From an uncultured Lachnospiraceae bacterium (GTDB taxonomy: Bacteria; Bacillota; Clostridia; Lachnospirales; Lachnospiraceae): a DNA stretch of 64,000 nucleotides. The stretch lies in assembly GCA_905199445.1 (NCBI GenBank), contig CAJKGK010000009.1, positions 1 to 64,000 on the forward strand, read 5' to 3'. Within the stretch, counting starts at the first letter, position 1. Each line of letters starts with the position of its first letter. Shown here piece after piece: positions 8,052 to 16,613 of this stretch. The notes under the pieces are model-generated. The model saw only the letters and a program-made list of their open reading frames with translations, did no database searches and was not told the DNA's origin. The position numbers and the translations under genes were made by a program.

Positions 8052-10694
8052 CTATTTCTGTTTTCTGTAAAATGTATTTTCCAGCGGAAGCTTTGTACGG
8101 AAGTTTTTGTCCAGACGATAGTAAGCATGCTGACAGGCCGGTGCGGTTGGTACAGAACAGATTTCACCGATGCCCTTTGCGCCGTAAGCCAGATCAGATA
8201 CCTGAGGTGATTTAACAAAAATCACCTGAATTTCCGGTACATCTGTGGCACGCATCAGGCCCAGACGTCCATATTTTAATTTAGGATATCCTCCCTCCAT
8301 GGGAAAATCTTCTGTCAGACCATAGCCCAGCCCCATCACAACACCGCCCTCGATCTGTCCCTCGGCAGACCTGGGATTAATCACTGTCCCCGCATCATGG
8401 GCGGCAACTACTTTTTCAAGCTTTCCGTTTTCATCCAGAATAACAACCTGCGTTGCATAACCGTAAGCAATATGGCTGACCGGGTTTGGTTTATCCGATC
8501 CCATGGGATCCGTAACGCCTAAATACTCACCGTAAAACTCCTGTCCCTCCAGAGCCCTTAAAATGTCCTGATCTGGAAGCAAATCAGCTTCATTTTCCCA
8601 ATCTCCGTTGGGATTCATTAAGCAGGCATCATTTTTCCTGGCAAAGCGCACCTCATCCATGGCAGCTGCCAGTTTTTGCGCCGCTCTTTTGGTGGCTTCG
8701 CCGGTAAACAGTGTCTGACGGGAAGCCGTGGATGTTCCCGAATCCGGTGTTCTGGCCGTATTGGCCCGCTCATGAAGCATAAGGTTTGGAGAAATCCCGG
8801 TTGTCTCACATACAATATGAAGGCACACGGTGCCCACGCCCTGACCCATACAGGCGGCTGATGTCCGAATGTGTAAAATCCCGTCCTGAATACTTAAAAT
8901 ACATCTTCCGGTATCCGGTATGCCCACACCAACGCCGCTGTTTTTCATACAGCTGGCAATACCCGCATAAGGATGGGACTCGAAAACATCCTTCACGGCT
9001 TCCAGCGTCTGCACAAGCGCCGTATCCGGGCTGGCGATCTGTCCGTTGGGCAGTACCTGTCCCGGCCGGATCGCATTACGGTAGCGAATCTCCCACGGAG
9101 AAATGCCGGCCATCTCCGCCAGCAGATTAATGTTACATTCCGTGGCAAAGCAGCTTTGCGTCACCCCGAATCCTCTGTAGGCGCCTGCAGGAATATTATT
9201 GGTATATACGCCATAACCGACAATATCCACGTTCTGATAATTATAAGGTCCTGCGGCATGGGTGCAGGCTCTTTGCAGCACCGGCCCGCCAAGGGATGCA
9301 TAGGCACCGGTATCCGAATAGATGACAGCCTTCATTCCCGTAAGATAGCCGTTTTCATCACAGGCTGTGGTAAAATCCATCTCCATGGCATGGCGCTTCA
9401 CATGGTACTTCACACTTTCTTCTCTGGAAAACTTTACCTTGACAGGCTTACCTGTCACCCAGGCCATCAGAGCCGCATGATGCTGCACCGACATATCTTC
9501 CTTTCCGCCAAATCCACCGCCGACCAGCTTTGTCTCGCTGACAACCAGTTCTGGATCCAGACCCAGAATATAGGCAATCTCATGCTGTTCATCATAAACA
9601 GACTGGGAAGCTGTATACAGATGAACACCCGGTCCCTCCGGAAATGCAATGGCACACTCAGGCTCCATAAATGCGTGATCTGTAAAAGGCACAGAATAAT
9701 GCTTTGTCACCACATATTTAGATTCTGCAATCGCCCGGTCTGCATCCCCGCGCTTACAAACTTCTCTTGTGAGAAGGTTTCCGCTGGAGTGAACAAGCGG
9801 CGCGTCCTTTTTCAATGCTTCCATAGGGCTTGTCACCGGCGGAAGCTCCGTATAATCCACTTCAATAAGATCAATGACCGCATCCAGTGTTTCCTTATGA
9901 TAAGTCGCCACCAAGGCCAGGGCATCTCCGATATAATGGGTCACGGTTCCCTCAGGAATCAAAACATCCCAGTCCTTTTTCAGATGTCCGCATTTATTAT
10001 TAGGGACATCTTTCGCTGTGAGCACAGTCACACAGTCTTCATGGGCCAGCGCTTTTTCAATATTAATTTTATTCACCATGGCCCGTGGGTATTTACTTCT
10101 CAGAGCCTTGGCATAAATCATACCGGGCAGTGTAATATCATCTACAAACTGTCCGGTTCCCAATACCTTTTCCGCAGCATCTGCACGTTTAAATTGTTCC
10201 CCTACCCGTGCGGAGGTTTCCGGTCCCGGTATTTCAATATTTTCCCGGAAATATCTGGCTGCCTCCATAATAGCTTCCTCTATTTTTTTATATCCGGTAC
10301 ACCGGCATATGTTTCCCCGGATCGCCTTTTTTACATCATCCCTTGTAGGATTAAGATTCTCATCCAGCAGTCCCTTTGCAGAAATAACCATGCCCGGAAT
10401 GCAAAAGCCGCACTGCACCGCACCGGCCTGGGCAAAGCAATGGGTATAAACTGCTTTTTCCCGCTCCGACAATCCCTCCACAGTTATAATGGACTTTCCG
10501 TCTAATTTGGAAATTTTCTGAACACACGCCTTTACCTTTTTTCCATCAACTAAAATCGTACAGGTCCCGCAGGCGCCCTCGCTGCATCCCTCCTTAACAG
10601 AAGTAAGCCCTAACACATCTCTTAAATAATCAATAATTCTTCCGTCTTTTTCCACTTCATAAGTCGTACCATTCACAGAAATTGTATACATCAT
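8052..10694 (-). CDS. xdh: Selenium-dependent xanthine dehydrogenase-type hydroxylase, fused 2Fe-2S and Mo subunits
   Basis: About 880 residues. The N-terminus is a plant-type 2Fe-2S domain (CSEGACGTC) followed by the second 2Fe-2S domain (CGFCIPGM and ICRCTGY). The rest is the molybdopterin part, with GGGFGGKED, GAYRGFGVTQ, the CMGQGVGT loop, and KGIGE near the end carrying the catalytic Glu. The FAD domain of classical xanthine dehydrogenase is absent. The fused Fe-S/Mo architecture and the YgfK/SsnA neighbours fit the selenium-dependent xanthine dehydrogenase family, where selenium is a labile ligand and not selenocysteine; no in-frame TGA is seen. The start at 10694 (or 10691) is chosen because GGGAAGGTG lies just upstream and the 2Fe-2S domain begins there. 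It is probably the first gene of the four-gene unit. Confidence 0.9.
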   Translation of the reverse strand: MMYTISVNGTTYEVEKDGRIIDYLRDVLGLTSVKEGCSEGACGTCTILVDGKKVKACVQKISKLDGKSIITVEGLSEREKAVYTHCFAQAGAVQCGFCIPGMVISAKGLLDENLNPTRDDVKKAIRGNICRCTGYKKIEEAIMEAARYFRENIEIPGPETSARVGEQFKRADAAEKVLGTGQFVDDITLPGMIYAKALRSKYPRAMVNKINIEKALAHEDCVTVLTAKDVPNNKCGHLKKDWDVLIPEGTVTHYIGDALALVATYHKETLDAVIDLIEVDYTELPPVTSPMEALKKDAPLVHSSGNLLTREVCKRGDADRAIAESKYVVTKHYSVPFTDHAFMEPECAIAFPEGPGVHLYTASQSVYDEQHEIAYILGLDPELVVSETKLVGGGFGGKEDMSVQHHAALMAWVTGKPVKVKFSREESVKYHVKRHAMEMDFTTACDENGYLTGMKAVIYSDTGAYASLGGPVLQRACTHAAGPYNYQNVDIVGYGVYTNNIPAGAYRGFGVTQSCFATECNINLLAEMAGISPWEIRYRNAIRPGQVLPNGQIASPDTALVQTLEAVKDVFESHPYAGIASCMKNSGVGVGIPDTGRCILSIQDGILHIRTSAACMGQGVGTVCLHIVCETTGISPNLMLHERANTARTPDSGTSTASRQTLFTGEATKRAAQKLAAAMDEVRFARKNDACLMNPNGDWENEADLLPDQDILRALEGQEFYGEYLGVTDPMGSDKPNPVSHIAYGYATQVVILDENGKLEKVVAAHDAGTVINPRSAEGQIEGGVVMGLGYGLTEDFPMEGGYPKLKYGRLGLMRATDVPEIQVIFVKSPQVSDLAYGAKGIGEICSVPTAPACQHAYYRLDKNFRTKLPLENTFYRKQK

Positions 10695-11048
10695 CCATTC
10701 ACCTTCCCTGAACTGCTTTTCTCCAAAAAAACCTTTTTTCGCTTCTGAATTCGTTTTTTCACATTGGAGGTCCTTATTTTGACAGTATACATTTTTACCA
10801 TCAAAATCCCTCAACCCCCGCCAAATAGTTCTGATAATACTTACAATGACTTATTTCATTTTATTTTTTTTCTATGCACAATATACATACACCTTATCTT
10901 TAACTGTAGTTTATCATTTATCTTCTCAAATAGCAACCCTAAAATACAAAAAATTTTAGTATGCCTAAAAATTTTTGTAAAAATCTATTGCAATAAAAAT
11001 TTTTTGTGTTATTATTGAATTATCAAAGCACCTGAAGGAGTGTTTCCC
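10695..11048. promoter_or_regulatory. Divergent control region with three A/T operator-like repeats
   Basis: This AT-rich 354-base span separates the two oppositely oriented catabolic units. For the plus-strand unit, a promoter reads TTGCAA (10988-10993), 16-bp spacer, TATTAT (11010-11015). Three copies of a TAAAAATTTTTTGT-like element occur: an inverted imperfect copy at 10946-10958, and direct copies at 10966-10978 and 10994-11007. The first two form a near-palindrome, and the third lies between -35 and -10. For xdh a weak candidate is TTGAGG (10814-10809), 19-bp spacer, TATACT (10789-10784). The elements may be operators for the adjacent regulator; the high A/T content makes chance possible. 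Confidence 0.5.
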
Positions 11049-11690
11049 ATGAGTTTAAATGTCGCATTTTTTGAACAGCTCGCCAAAGGACTTGCAAAGC
11101 AGTTTGGAGAGCAGTGTGAAGTGGTTTTACATGATTTAACCACTGAGGATTTTGGAAAATCCATTATTCTTATAGAAAATGGTCATGTAACAAACCGCAA
11201 GGTCGGTGACGGACCTTCTCATGTTGTTCTCGAAACATTGCACGGCGATCCGGCTGCGCTCAAAGACCACCTGGGGTATCTGACGCGCACCAGTGACGGA
11301 CGTATTTTAAAGTCCAGTACCATGTATATCAGAGATGAAGAACATCCGGAAAAAGTCATCGGCATCTTTGCAATCAACTATGATATTACCGGGCTTCTGG
11401 CCATTGACAGCTCTATCAAATCATTAATTGCCAGCGAACCCGAAGCCAAAGAACCTGAACGGATTACAACAAACGTTTCAGACTTACTGGATGATTTAAT
11501 TGAACAGTCTGTCGCCCTTGTCGGAAAGCCTGTCGCTCTGATGACAAAGGATGATAAAGTCCGCGCCATTCAGTTTCTGAATGAATCCGGTGCTTTCCTT
11601 ATTACTAAGTCCGGAGACAAGATCTCCAAATATTTCGGTATATCCAAATATACGCTTTACAGCTATATCGATATTAATAAGCAGCACTGA
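11049..11690 (+). CDS. DauR/YheO-like PAS-HTH transcriptional regulator
   Basis: A 213-residue regulator with an N-terminal YheO-like PAS domain (about 5-115, including GEQCEVVLHDL and VIGIFAINYDITGL) and a C-terminal helix-turn-helix of the DauR/HTH_22 type (about 150-213, ending ISKYTLYSYIDI). Such proteins sense small molecules and control catabolic genes. The ATG at 11049 has AAGGAG 8 nt upstream; an in-frame GTG at 11040 overlaps that site and is rejected. It is the first gene of the plus-strand unit, 41 bases before ygeX, and probably regulates both units in response to a purine or breakdown product. The ligand is unknown. Confidence 0.87.
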   Translation: MSLNVAFFEQLAKGLAKQFGEQCEVVLHDLTTEDFGKSIILIENGHVTNRKVGDGPSHVVLETLHGDPAALKDHLGYLTRTSDGRILKSSTMYIRDEEHPEKVIGIFAINYDITGLLAIDSSIKSLIASEPEAKEPERITTNVSDLLDDLIEQSVALVGKPVALMTKDDKVRAIQFLNESGAFLITKSGDKISKYFGISKYTLYSYIDINKQH

Positions 11691-11731
11691 GTGCCGAAAA
11701 ACGGCATCAGCATGTATGGAGGGATTATCTA

Positions 11732-12940
11732 ATGAAAGAAGTCAAGTGGGTGTCTAACACAATGCCCAAAACAGAAGACAAAGAATTGTCTGTCATGGCA
11801 CTGGAATCTGTAGCCAAAGCCCGGAAGTTTCACGAAAGCTTCCCACAGTACACAAAAACACCGCTGGCCAAGCTCAATCATATGGCCCAGTGGCTGGGAC
11901 TGGGCGACGTTTACTGTAAGGATGAATCTTACCGTTTCGGACTAAATGCCTTTAAGGTTTTGGGCGGATCCTTTGCCATGGCCAGATACATTGCCAATGA
12001 ACTGGGAAGGGATGTTTCCCAGCTGAATTATGATGTGCTCACATCCGATCAGCTTCGGGAAGAATTTGGCCAGGCCACATTTTTTACGGCAACTGACGGC
12101 AACCACGGCCGCGGTGTTGCCTGGGCTGCCAATAAGCTGAAACAAAAAGCCGTTGTTTTCATGCCCAAGGGAACCACACCTACCCGTCTTGAAAACATTT
12201 TGAAGGAAAATGCCACAGCAACCATCGAAGAAATGAACTATGATGACTGTGTCCGTCTTGCCGCCGAACATGCCGCAACAACACCGAGAGGCGTTGTTGT
12301 TCAGGATACAGCGTGGGATGGCTACGAGGAAATACCATCCTGGATCATGCAGGGTTATGGAACCATGGCATCCGAAGCCGATGAACAGCTTCATGAAAAC
12401 GGCTGCGACCGACCGACCCATGTATTTGTTCAGGCCGGTGTCGGTTCTCTGGCCGGTGCAGTCACCGGTTATTTTGCAAACAGATATCCGGAGAATCCGC
12501 CGAAAGTCGTTGTGGTTGAGGCACAGGAAGCTGCCTGCCTTTACAAAGGTGCCGTCGCCGGTGACGGTAATATCCGAATTGTAGACGGCGATCTGCCCAC
12601 AATTCAGGCCGGTCTTGCCTGCGGCGAACCGAATACTATTTCCTGGGAAATCCTTAAAAATCACGTCACCGTATTTACAGCCTGCCCGGATTGGGTCGCT
12701 GCCAAAGGGATGCGCGTCTTAGGCGCTCCGTTTAAAGGTGATCCACAGGTTGTTTCCGGAGAATCCGGTGCGGTTCCTATGGGACTTTTATATTCCATCA
12801 TGACAATGCCCGAATTAAAAGGCTTAAAAGACGCTCTGGAATTAAATGAGACTTCCCGGGTTCTGCTTTTCTCCACAGAGGGAGATACAGATCCGGACAG
12901 ATATAAAGACATCGTATGGTATGGCAAAAACTATGACTGA
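11732..12940 (+). CDS. ygeX: Diaminopropionate ammonia-lyase
   Basis: A 402-residue fold-type II PLP enzyme of the diaminopropionate ammonia-lyase family, which splits 2,3-diaminopropionate by alpha,beta-elimination to 2-aminoacrylate (then pyruvate) and ammonia in the cytoplasm. The PLP lysine is Lys75 in FGLNAFKVLGG. TATDGNHGRGVA is the conserved Asn-Gly-His loop, and AGVGSLAGAV is the glycine-rich phosphate-binding loop. The start has GGAGGG 8 nt upstream. Length matches the family (about 400). It lies between the regulator and ygeY. In the urate pathway the diaminopropionate would come from ring-opened purine carbon; this is inference. Confidence 0.95.
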   Translation: MKEVKWVSNTMPKTEDKELSVMALESVAKARKFHESFPQYTKTPLAKLNHMAQWLGLGDVYCKDESYRFGLNAFKVLGGSFAMARYIANELGRDVSQLNYDVLTSDQLREEFGQATFFTATDGNHGRGVAWAANKLKQKAVVFMPKGTTPTRLENILKENATATIEEMNYDDCVRLAAEHAATTPRGVVVQDTAWDGYEEIPSWIMQGYGTMASEADEQLHENGCDRPTHVFVQAGVGSLAGAVTGYFANRYPENPPKVVVVEAQEAACLYKGAVAGDGNIRIVDGDLPTIQAGLACGEPNTISWEILKNHVTVFTACPDWVAAKGMRVLGAPFKGDPQVVSGESGAVPMGLLYSIMTMPELKGLKDALELNETSRVLLFSTEGDTDPDRYKDIVWYGKNYD

Positions 12941-12976
12941 AACCTGAAATTCAAAAATAACCTGAAATTCAAAAAC
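12941..12976 (+). repeat. 18-bp tandem duplication before ygeY
   Basis: Two adjacent copies of AACCTGAAATTCAAAAAY (12941-12958 and 12959-12976) differ at one base. They fill the gap between the ygeX stop and the ygeY ribosome binding site. It looks like a recent slippage duplication with no evident function. Confidence 0.9.
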
Positions 12977-12994
12977 GTATTGGAGGAATGAAAA

Positions 12995-14308
12995 ATGGAT
13001 TTTGAAAACATCAAGAAGGCTGCTGCCGGTTATGAACAGGCAATGACAAAATTTTTACGTGATCTGGTAAAAATTCCGGGAGAAAGTGCAGGGGAAAAAG
13101 GACATATCGACCGTATTGCCGAGGAAATGCGCGCACTGGACTTTGACAAAGTTGAAATCGACCCCATGGGCAATGTTCTGGGTTATATGGGTACCGGTAA
13201 AAAACTGATCGGTTTTGATGCACATATTGATACGGTCGGTATCGGTAATATAAATAACTGGAAATTTGATCCTTATGACGGCTTCGAGACAGAGGAAGAA
13301 ATCGGCGGCCGCGGCACATCAGACCAGATGGGCGGTATTGTGTCTGCAGTTTACGGCGCAAAAATCATGAAAGATCTTGGTCTTTTAAACGATAAATATA
13401 CAGTTCTTGTGACCGGAACAGTTCAGGAAGAAGACTGCGACGGCCTGTGCTGGCAGTATATTATTAATGAAGACAAAGTCAGACCTGAATTCGTTGTCTC
13501 CACAGAGCCTACTGACGGCGGTATTTACCGCGGACAAAGAGGCCGTATGGAAATCCGCGTAGACGTTAAAGGCGTATCCTGCCACGGTTCTGCACCGGAA
13601 CGTGGTGACAACGCCATCTACAAAATGGCCGATATCCTTCAGGATGTCCGGGCCCTCAACGAAAACGATGCCAATGATGACACACCGGTCAAAGGCCTTG
13701 TTAAAATGTTAGACGAAAAATATAATCCACAGTGGGAAGAAGCCCGCTTCCTTGGCCGCGGCACAGTGACCACCTCCGAAATCTTCTTTACATCCCCAAG
13801 CCGCTGCGCAGTTGCCGATTCCTGCTCTGTATCTCTGGACCGCCGTATGACAGCCGGTGAAACCTGGGAAAGCTGCCTGGACGAAATCCGCGCTCTGCCT
13901 TCCGTCAAAAAATACGGCGATGATGTAAAGGTTTCCATGTACGAATATGCCCGTCCGTCCTACACAGGCCTTGTATATCCCATTGAATGTTATTTTCCAA
14001 CATGGGTTATCCCAAAAGATCATAAGGTTACCAAAGCACTGGAAGATGCATACAAAGGACTTTACGGCAATGAGCGCTTAGGCTGCAGCGAAACTCAGCA
14101 GATGCGCCAGGCCCGTCCGCTTACAGATAAATGGACATTCTCCACGAACGGCGTATCGATTATGGGCCGCAACTCTATCCCGTGTATCGGCTTTGGTCCT
14201 GGCGCTGAAGCCCAGGCTCACGCGCCAAACGAAAAGACATGGAAATGTGACCTTGTAAGATGTGCAGCCGTTTATGCAGCACTGCCTTCAATCTACACAG
14301 CTGAATAA
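12995..14308 (+). CDS. ygeY: YgeY family M20 metallohydrolase
   Basis: A 437-residue M20-type dinuclear zinc hydrolase of the selenium-metabolism-linked YgeY family. Visible metal-site motifs are FDAHIDTV (about 74-81), GRGTSDQMGG (about 105-114) and QEEDCDG (general base Glu and metal Glu). A dimerisation-domain stretch CHGSAPERGDNA follows, and a late AQAHAPNE supplies the last His. M20 enzymes cleave amides or ureido groups from amino-acid-like substrates. In this cluster it could act on a ureido or acyl derivative of diaminopropionate and feed YgeX; that step is inference. GGAGG lies 9 nt before the start. Confidence 0.93.
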   Translation: MDFENIKKAAAGYEQAMTKFLRDLVKIPGESAGEKGHIDRIAEEMRALDFDKVEIDPMGNVLGYMGTGKKLIGFDAHIDTVGIGNINNWKFDPYDGFETEEEIGGRGTSDQMGGIVSAVYGAKIMKDLGLLNDKYTVLVTGTVQEEDCDGLCWQYIINEDKVRPEFVVSTEPTDGGIYRGQRGRMEIRVDVKGVSCHGSAPERGDNAIYKMADILQDVRALNENDANDDTPVKGLVKMLDEKYNPQWEEARFLGRGTVTTSEIFFTSPSRCAVADSCSVSLDRRMTAGETWESCLDEIRALPSVKKYGDDVKVSMYEYARPSYTGLVYPIECYFPTWVIPKDHKVTKALEDAYKGLYGNERLGCSETQQMRQARPLTDKWTFSTNGVSIMGRNSIPCIGFGPGAEAQAHAPNEKTWKCDLVRCAAVYAALPSIYTAE

Positions 14309-14314
14309 AGCACC

Positions 14315-14355
14315 TTGCCTGCAAATCAACAACGTTGAATTTGAAGGCAGGCCAA
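14315..14355 (+). repeat. Hairpin in ygeY-ygeW gap
   Basis: The gap can fold as GCCTGC (14317-14322) plus CAAC paired with GTTG and GCAGGC (14347-14352), with a 3-nt bulge. There is no U tract, so it is unlikely to be a terminator; it may mark a processing or stabilising site that uncouples ygeW levels from the upstream genes. Confidence 0.4.
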
Positions 14356-14402
14356 TTAAAATCATCCATTGAATACCATTCATAAAATAAGGAGAGTTTA
14401 TC

Positions 14403-15596
14403 ATGAAAACATTACAGGATTATATCGATAAATTAAATGCGCTGAATTTTAAAGAAATGTACAACAACGACTTTTTCCTTACATGGGAAAAAACAGATGA
14501 CGAACTGGAAGCCGTATTTACAGTAGCAGACGCCCTGCGTTTCATGCGTGAAAATAATATTTCCACAAAGGTTTTTGAAAGCGGTCTGGGCATCTCCCTG
14601 TTCCGTGATAATTCCACCCGTACCCGCTTCTCCTTTGCATCTGCCTGCAACCTTCTGGGTCTTGAAGTTCAGGATCTGGATGAAGGCAAATCTCAGGTTG
14701 CACACGGTGAAACAGTTCGTGAAACAGCAAATATGATTTCCTTTATGGCTGATGTGATCGGCATTCGTGATGATATGTATATCGGCAAAGGAAATGCCTA
14801 TATGCACGAAGTTGCTGATTCTGTTGAACAGGGGCATAAAGACGGTATTCTGGAACAGCGCCCAACACTTGTAAATCTTCAGTGCGATATCGATCATCCC
14901 ACACAGTGTATGGCAGACATGCTTCATATTATCCATGAATTCGGCGGTGTAGAAAACTTAAAAGGCAAAAAGGTTGCCATGACATGGGCTTACTCCCCAT
15001 CCTACGGCAAACCGCTCTCCGTTCCTCAGGGTGTCATCGGTCTGATGACAAGATTCGGAATGGATGTTGTTCTTGCTCATCCGGAAGGCTATGAAGTGAT
15101 GCCTGAGGTCGAGGAAGTTGCCAAAGCGAATGCCGAGAAATCCGGCGGTTCCTATAAACGCGTCAACGATATGGCCGAAGCCTTCAAAGATGCTGATATT
15201 GTATATCCAAAGAGCTGGGCACCATTTGCAGCCATGGAAAAAAGAACAAACCTTTACGGTGACGGTGATTTTGATGGTATCAAAACACTGGAAAAAGAAT
15301 TACTTGAGCAGAACGCTTTACACAAAGACTGGGCTTGTACAGAAGAACTAATGAAAACAACAAAAGACGGAAAAGCCCTTTATCTTCACTGTCTGCCTGC
15401 AGATATTACAGGGGTCAGCTGTGAAACCGGTGAAGTTGACGCTTCTGTATTTGACCGCTACAGAACACCGCTTTATAAAGAAGCCAGCTATAAACCATAT
15501 ATTATTGCAGCCATGATCCTTCTGAGCAAATTCGAAGATCCTGCAGCATTATTAAAAGCACTGGAGGAAAAAGGCACACCGAGAAAATTTATGTAA
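14403..15596 (+). CDS. ygeW: YgeW knotted carbamoyltransferase
   Basis: A 397-residue member of the aspartate/ornithine carbamoyltransferase superfamily, YgeW type. The carbamoyl phosphate loop is FRDNSTRTRFSFASA near residue 67, with the expected Ser-Thr-Arg-Thr-Arg. QRPTLVNLQCDIDHPTQC (about 155) is the second phosphate/carbamoyl site, and HCLPADITGVSCETGEV (about 325) lines the second-substrate site. The natural substrate of YgeW has long been unclear. Next to carbamate kinase it most likely runs in reverse, phosphorolysing a ureido compound to carbamoyl phosphate for ATP production. GGAGAG lies 7 nt before the start. Confidence 0.94.
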   Translation: MKTLQDYIDKLNALNFKEMYNNDFFLTWEKTDDELEAVFTVADALRFMRENNISTKVFESGLGISLFRDNSTRTRFSFASACNLLGLEVQDLDEGKSQVAHGETVRETANMISFMADVIGIRDDMYIGKGNAYMHEVADSVEQGHKDGILEQRPTLVNLQCDIDHPTQCMADMLHIIHEFGGVENLKGKKVAMTWAYSPSYGKPLSVPQGVIGLMTRFGMDVVLAHPEGYEVMPEVEEVAKANAEKSGGSYKRVNDMAEAFKDADIVYPKSWAPFAAMEKRTNLYGDGDFDGIKTLEKELLEQNALHKDWACTEELMKTTKDGKALYLHCLPADITGVSCETGEVDASVFDRYRTPLYKEASYKPYIIAAMILLSKFEDPAALLKALEEKGTPRKFM

Positions 15597-15623
15597 TGTG
15601 AAGCCTGATCCGGAGGAAAAGGT

Positions 15624-16562
15624 ATGAAAAAAAGAATTGTAATTGCATTGGGGGGCAATGCGCTGGGGAATACCCTGCCCGAGCAGATGATTGCCGTGAA
15701 GCGTACATCCAAAGCCATTGTCGATTTGATAGAGGAAGGCCATGAGGTAATTATCGCTCATGGCAATGGTCCTCAGGTTGGCATGATCAATCAGGCCATG
15801 ATCGAATTAAGCCGCGTGGATGAAAAACAGCCCAACACACCCTTATCTGTCTGTGTTGCCATGAGTCAGGCCTACATCGGCTATGACCTTCAAAATGCCA
15901 TCCGTGAAGAACTTTTAAATCGAGGTTTGCACAACATCCCTGTAGCCACGATGGTCACCCAGGTCCGTGTGGATGAAAATGATCCGGCCTTTGAAAATCC
16001 CACAAAGCCCATCGGCCGCTTCATGACAAAGGAACAGGCCCAGCTTGCGGCCCAAAAATATGGTCATGAAATGCGGGAAGATGCCGGGCGGGGCTATCGC
16101 CGTGTGGTAGCCTCCCCAAAACCGGTGGAAATTGTAGAAATCGGAGCCATCCGCGCCCTTGTGGAAGCCGGTCAAATCGTCATTGCCTGCGGCGGCGGCG
16201 GTATTCCGGTGACATTAAACGGCAACCATCTTAAGGGAGCCAGCGCCGTGATTGACAAGGATTTTGCCAGCTGTGTGCTGGCCAAGAATTTGAATGCAGA
16301 CTGCCTGATTATTTTAACCGCCGTAGAAAAGGTTGCCATCAATTACGGTAAAGAGAATGAGCAATGGCTCTGCGATCTGTCCGTAGAAGATGCACAAAAA
16401 TATATTGCCGAAGGACATTTTGCCCCTGGCTCCATGCTGCCCAAGGTTCAGGCAGCCGTGGACTTTGCCAAATCGGCACCCGGACGCACCGCACTGATCA
16501 CCCTTCTTGAAAAAGCCAAAGAAGGAATTGCAGGACGGACGGGAACCCATATCCATCAGTAA
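15624..16562 (+). CDS. arcC: Carbamate kinase
   Basis: A 312-residue carbamate kinase (YqeA/ArcC type) of the amino acid kinase fold. It transfers phosphate from carbamoyl phosphate to ADP, giving ATP plus ammonia and CO2. Motifs: IALGGNALGN at the N-terminus, AHGNGPQVG near residue 45, CGGGGIPV near 190 and the ATP-site stretch ILTAVEKVAINYG. Length is standard (about 310). GGAGG precedes the ATG by 7 nt and the gap to ygeW is 27 bases. It is the last gene of the plus unit, followed by a terminator, and would be the energy-conserving step of the pathway. Confidence 0.96.
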   Translation: MKKRIVIALGGNALGNTLPEQMIAVKRTSKAIVDLIEEGHEVIIAHGNGPQVGMINQAMIELSRVDEKQPNTPLSVCVAMSQAYIGYDLQNAIREELLNRGLHNIPVATMVTQVRVDENDPAFENPTKPIGRFMTKEQAQLAAQKYGHEMREDAGRGYRRVVASPKPVEIVEIGAIRALVEAGQIVIACGGGGIPVTLNGNHLKGASAVIDKDFASCVLAKNLNADCLIILTAVEKVAINYGKENEQWLCDLSVEDAQKYIAEGHFAPGSMLPKVQAAVDFAKSAPGRTALITLLEKAKEGIAGRTGTHIHQ

Positions 16563-16567
16563 AATTT

Positions 16568-16613
16568 AAAAAGGATTTCCCGGGAGCATATCGCCCTCGG
16601 GAAATCCTTTTTT
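16568..16613. terminator. Two-way terminator after carbamate kinase
   Basis: Arms 16568-16582 and 16598-16612 (AAAAAGGATTTCCCG and its complement) form a 15-bp stem with A and T tracts on both sides, so it can end both the plus-strand unit and the minus-strand feo unit. Confidence 0.92.

Noticed and set aside
8973..10505. Plus-strand 510-codon open frame antisense to xdh
   Set aside because: It mirrors the strongly conserved xdh frame, has no ribosome site and its translation resembles no family; low-complexity Cys/His/Arg content is typical of antisense shadows.
8052..10694. Selenocysteine codon in the hydroxylase
   Set aside because: No in-frame TGA is present; selenium in this family is a labile cofactor ligand.
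10695..10814. 40-residue N-terminal extension of the xanthine dehydrogenase
   Set aside because: The 2Fe-2S domain and a good ribosome site begin at 10694; the extension covers promoter sequence and has no family counterpart.
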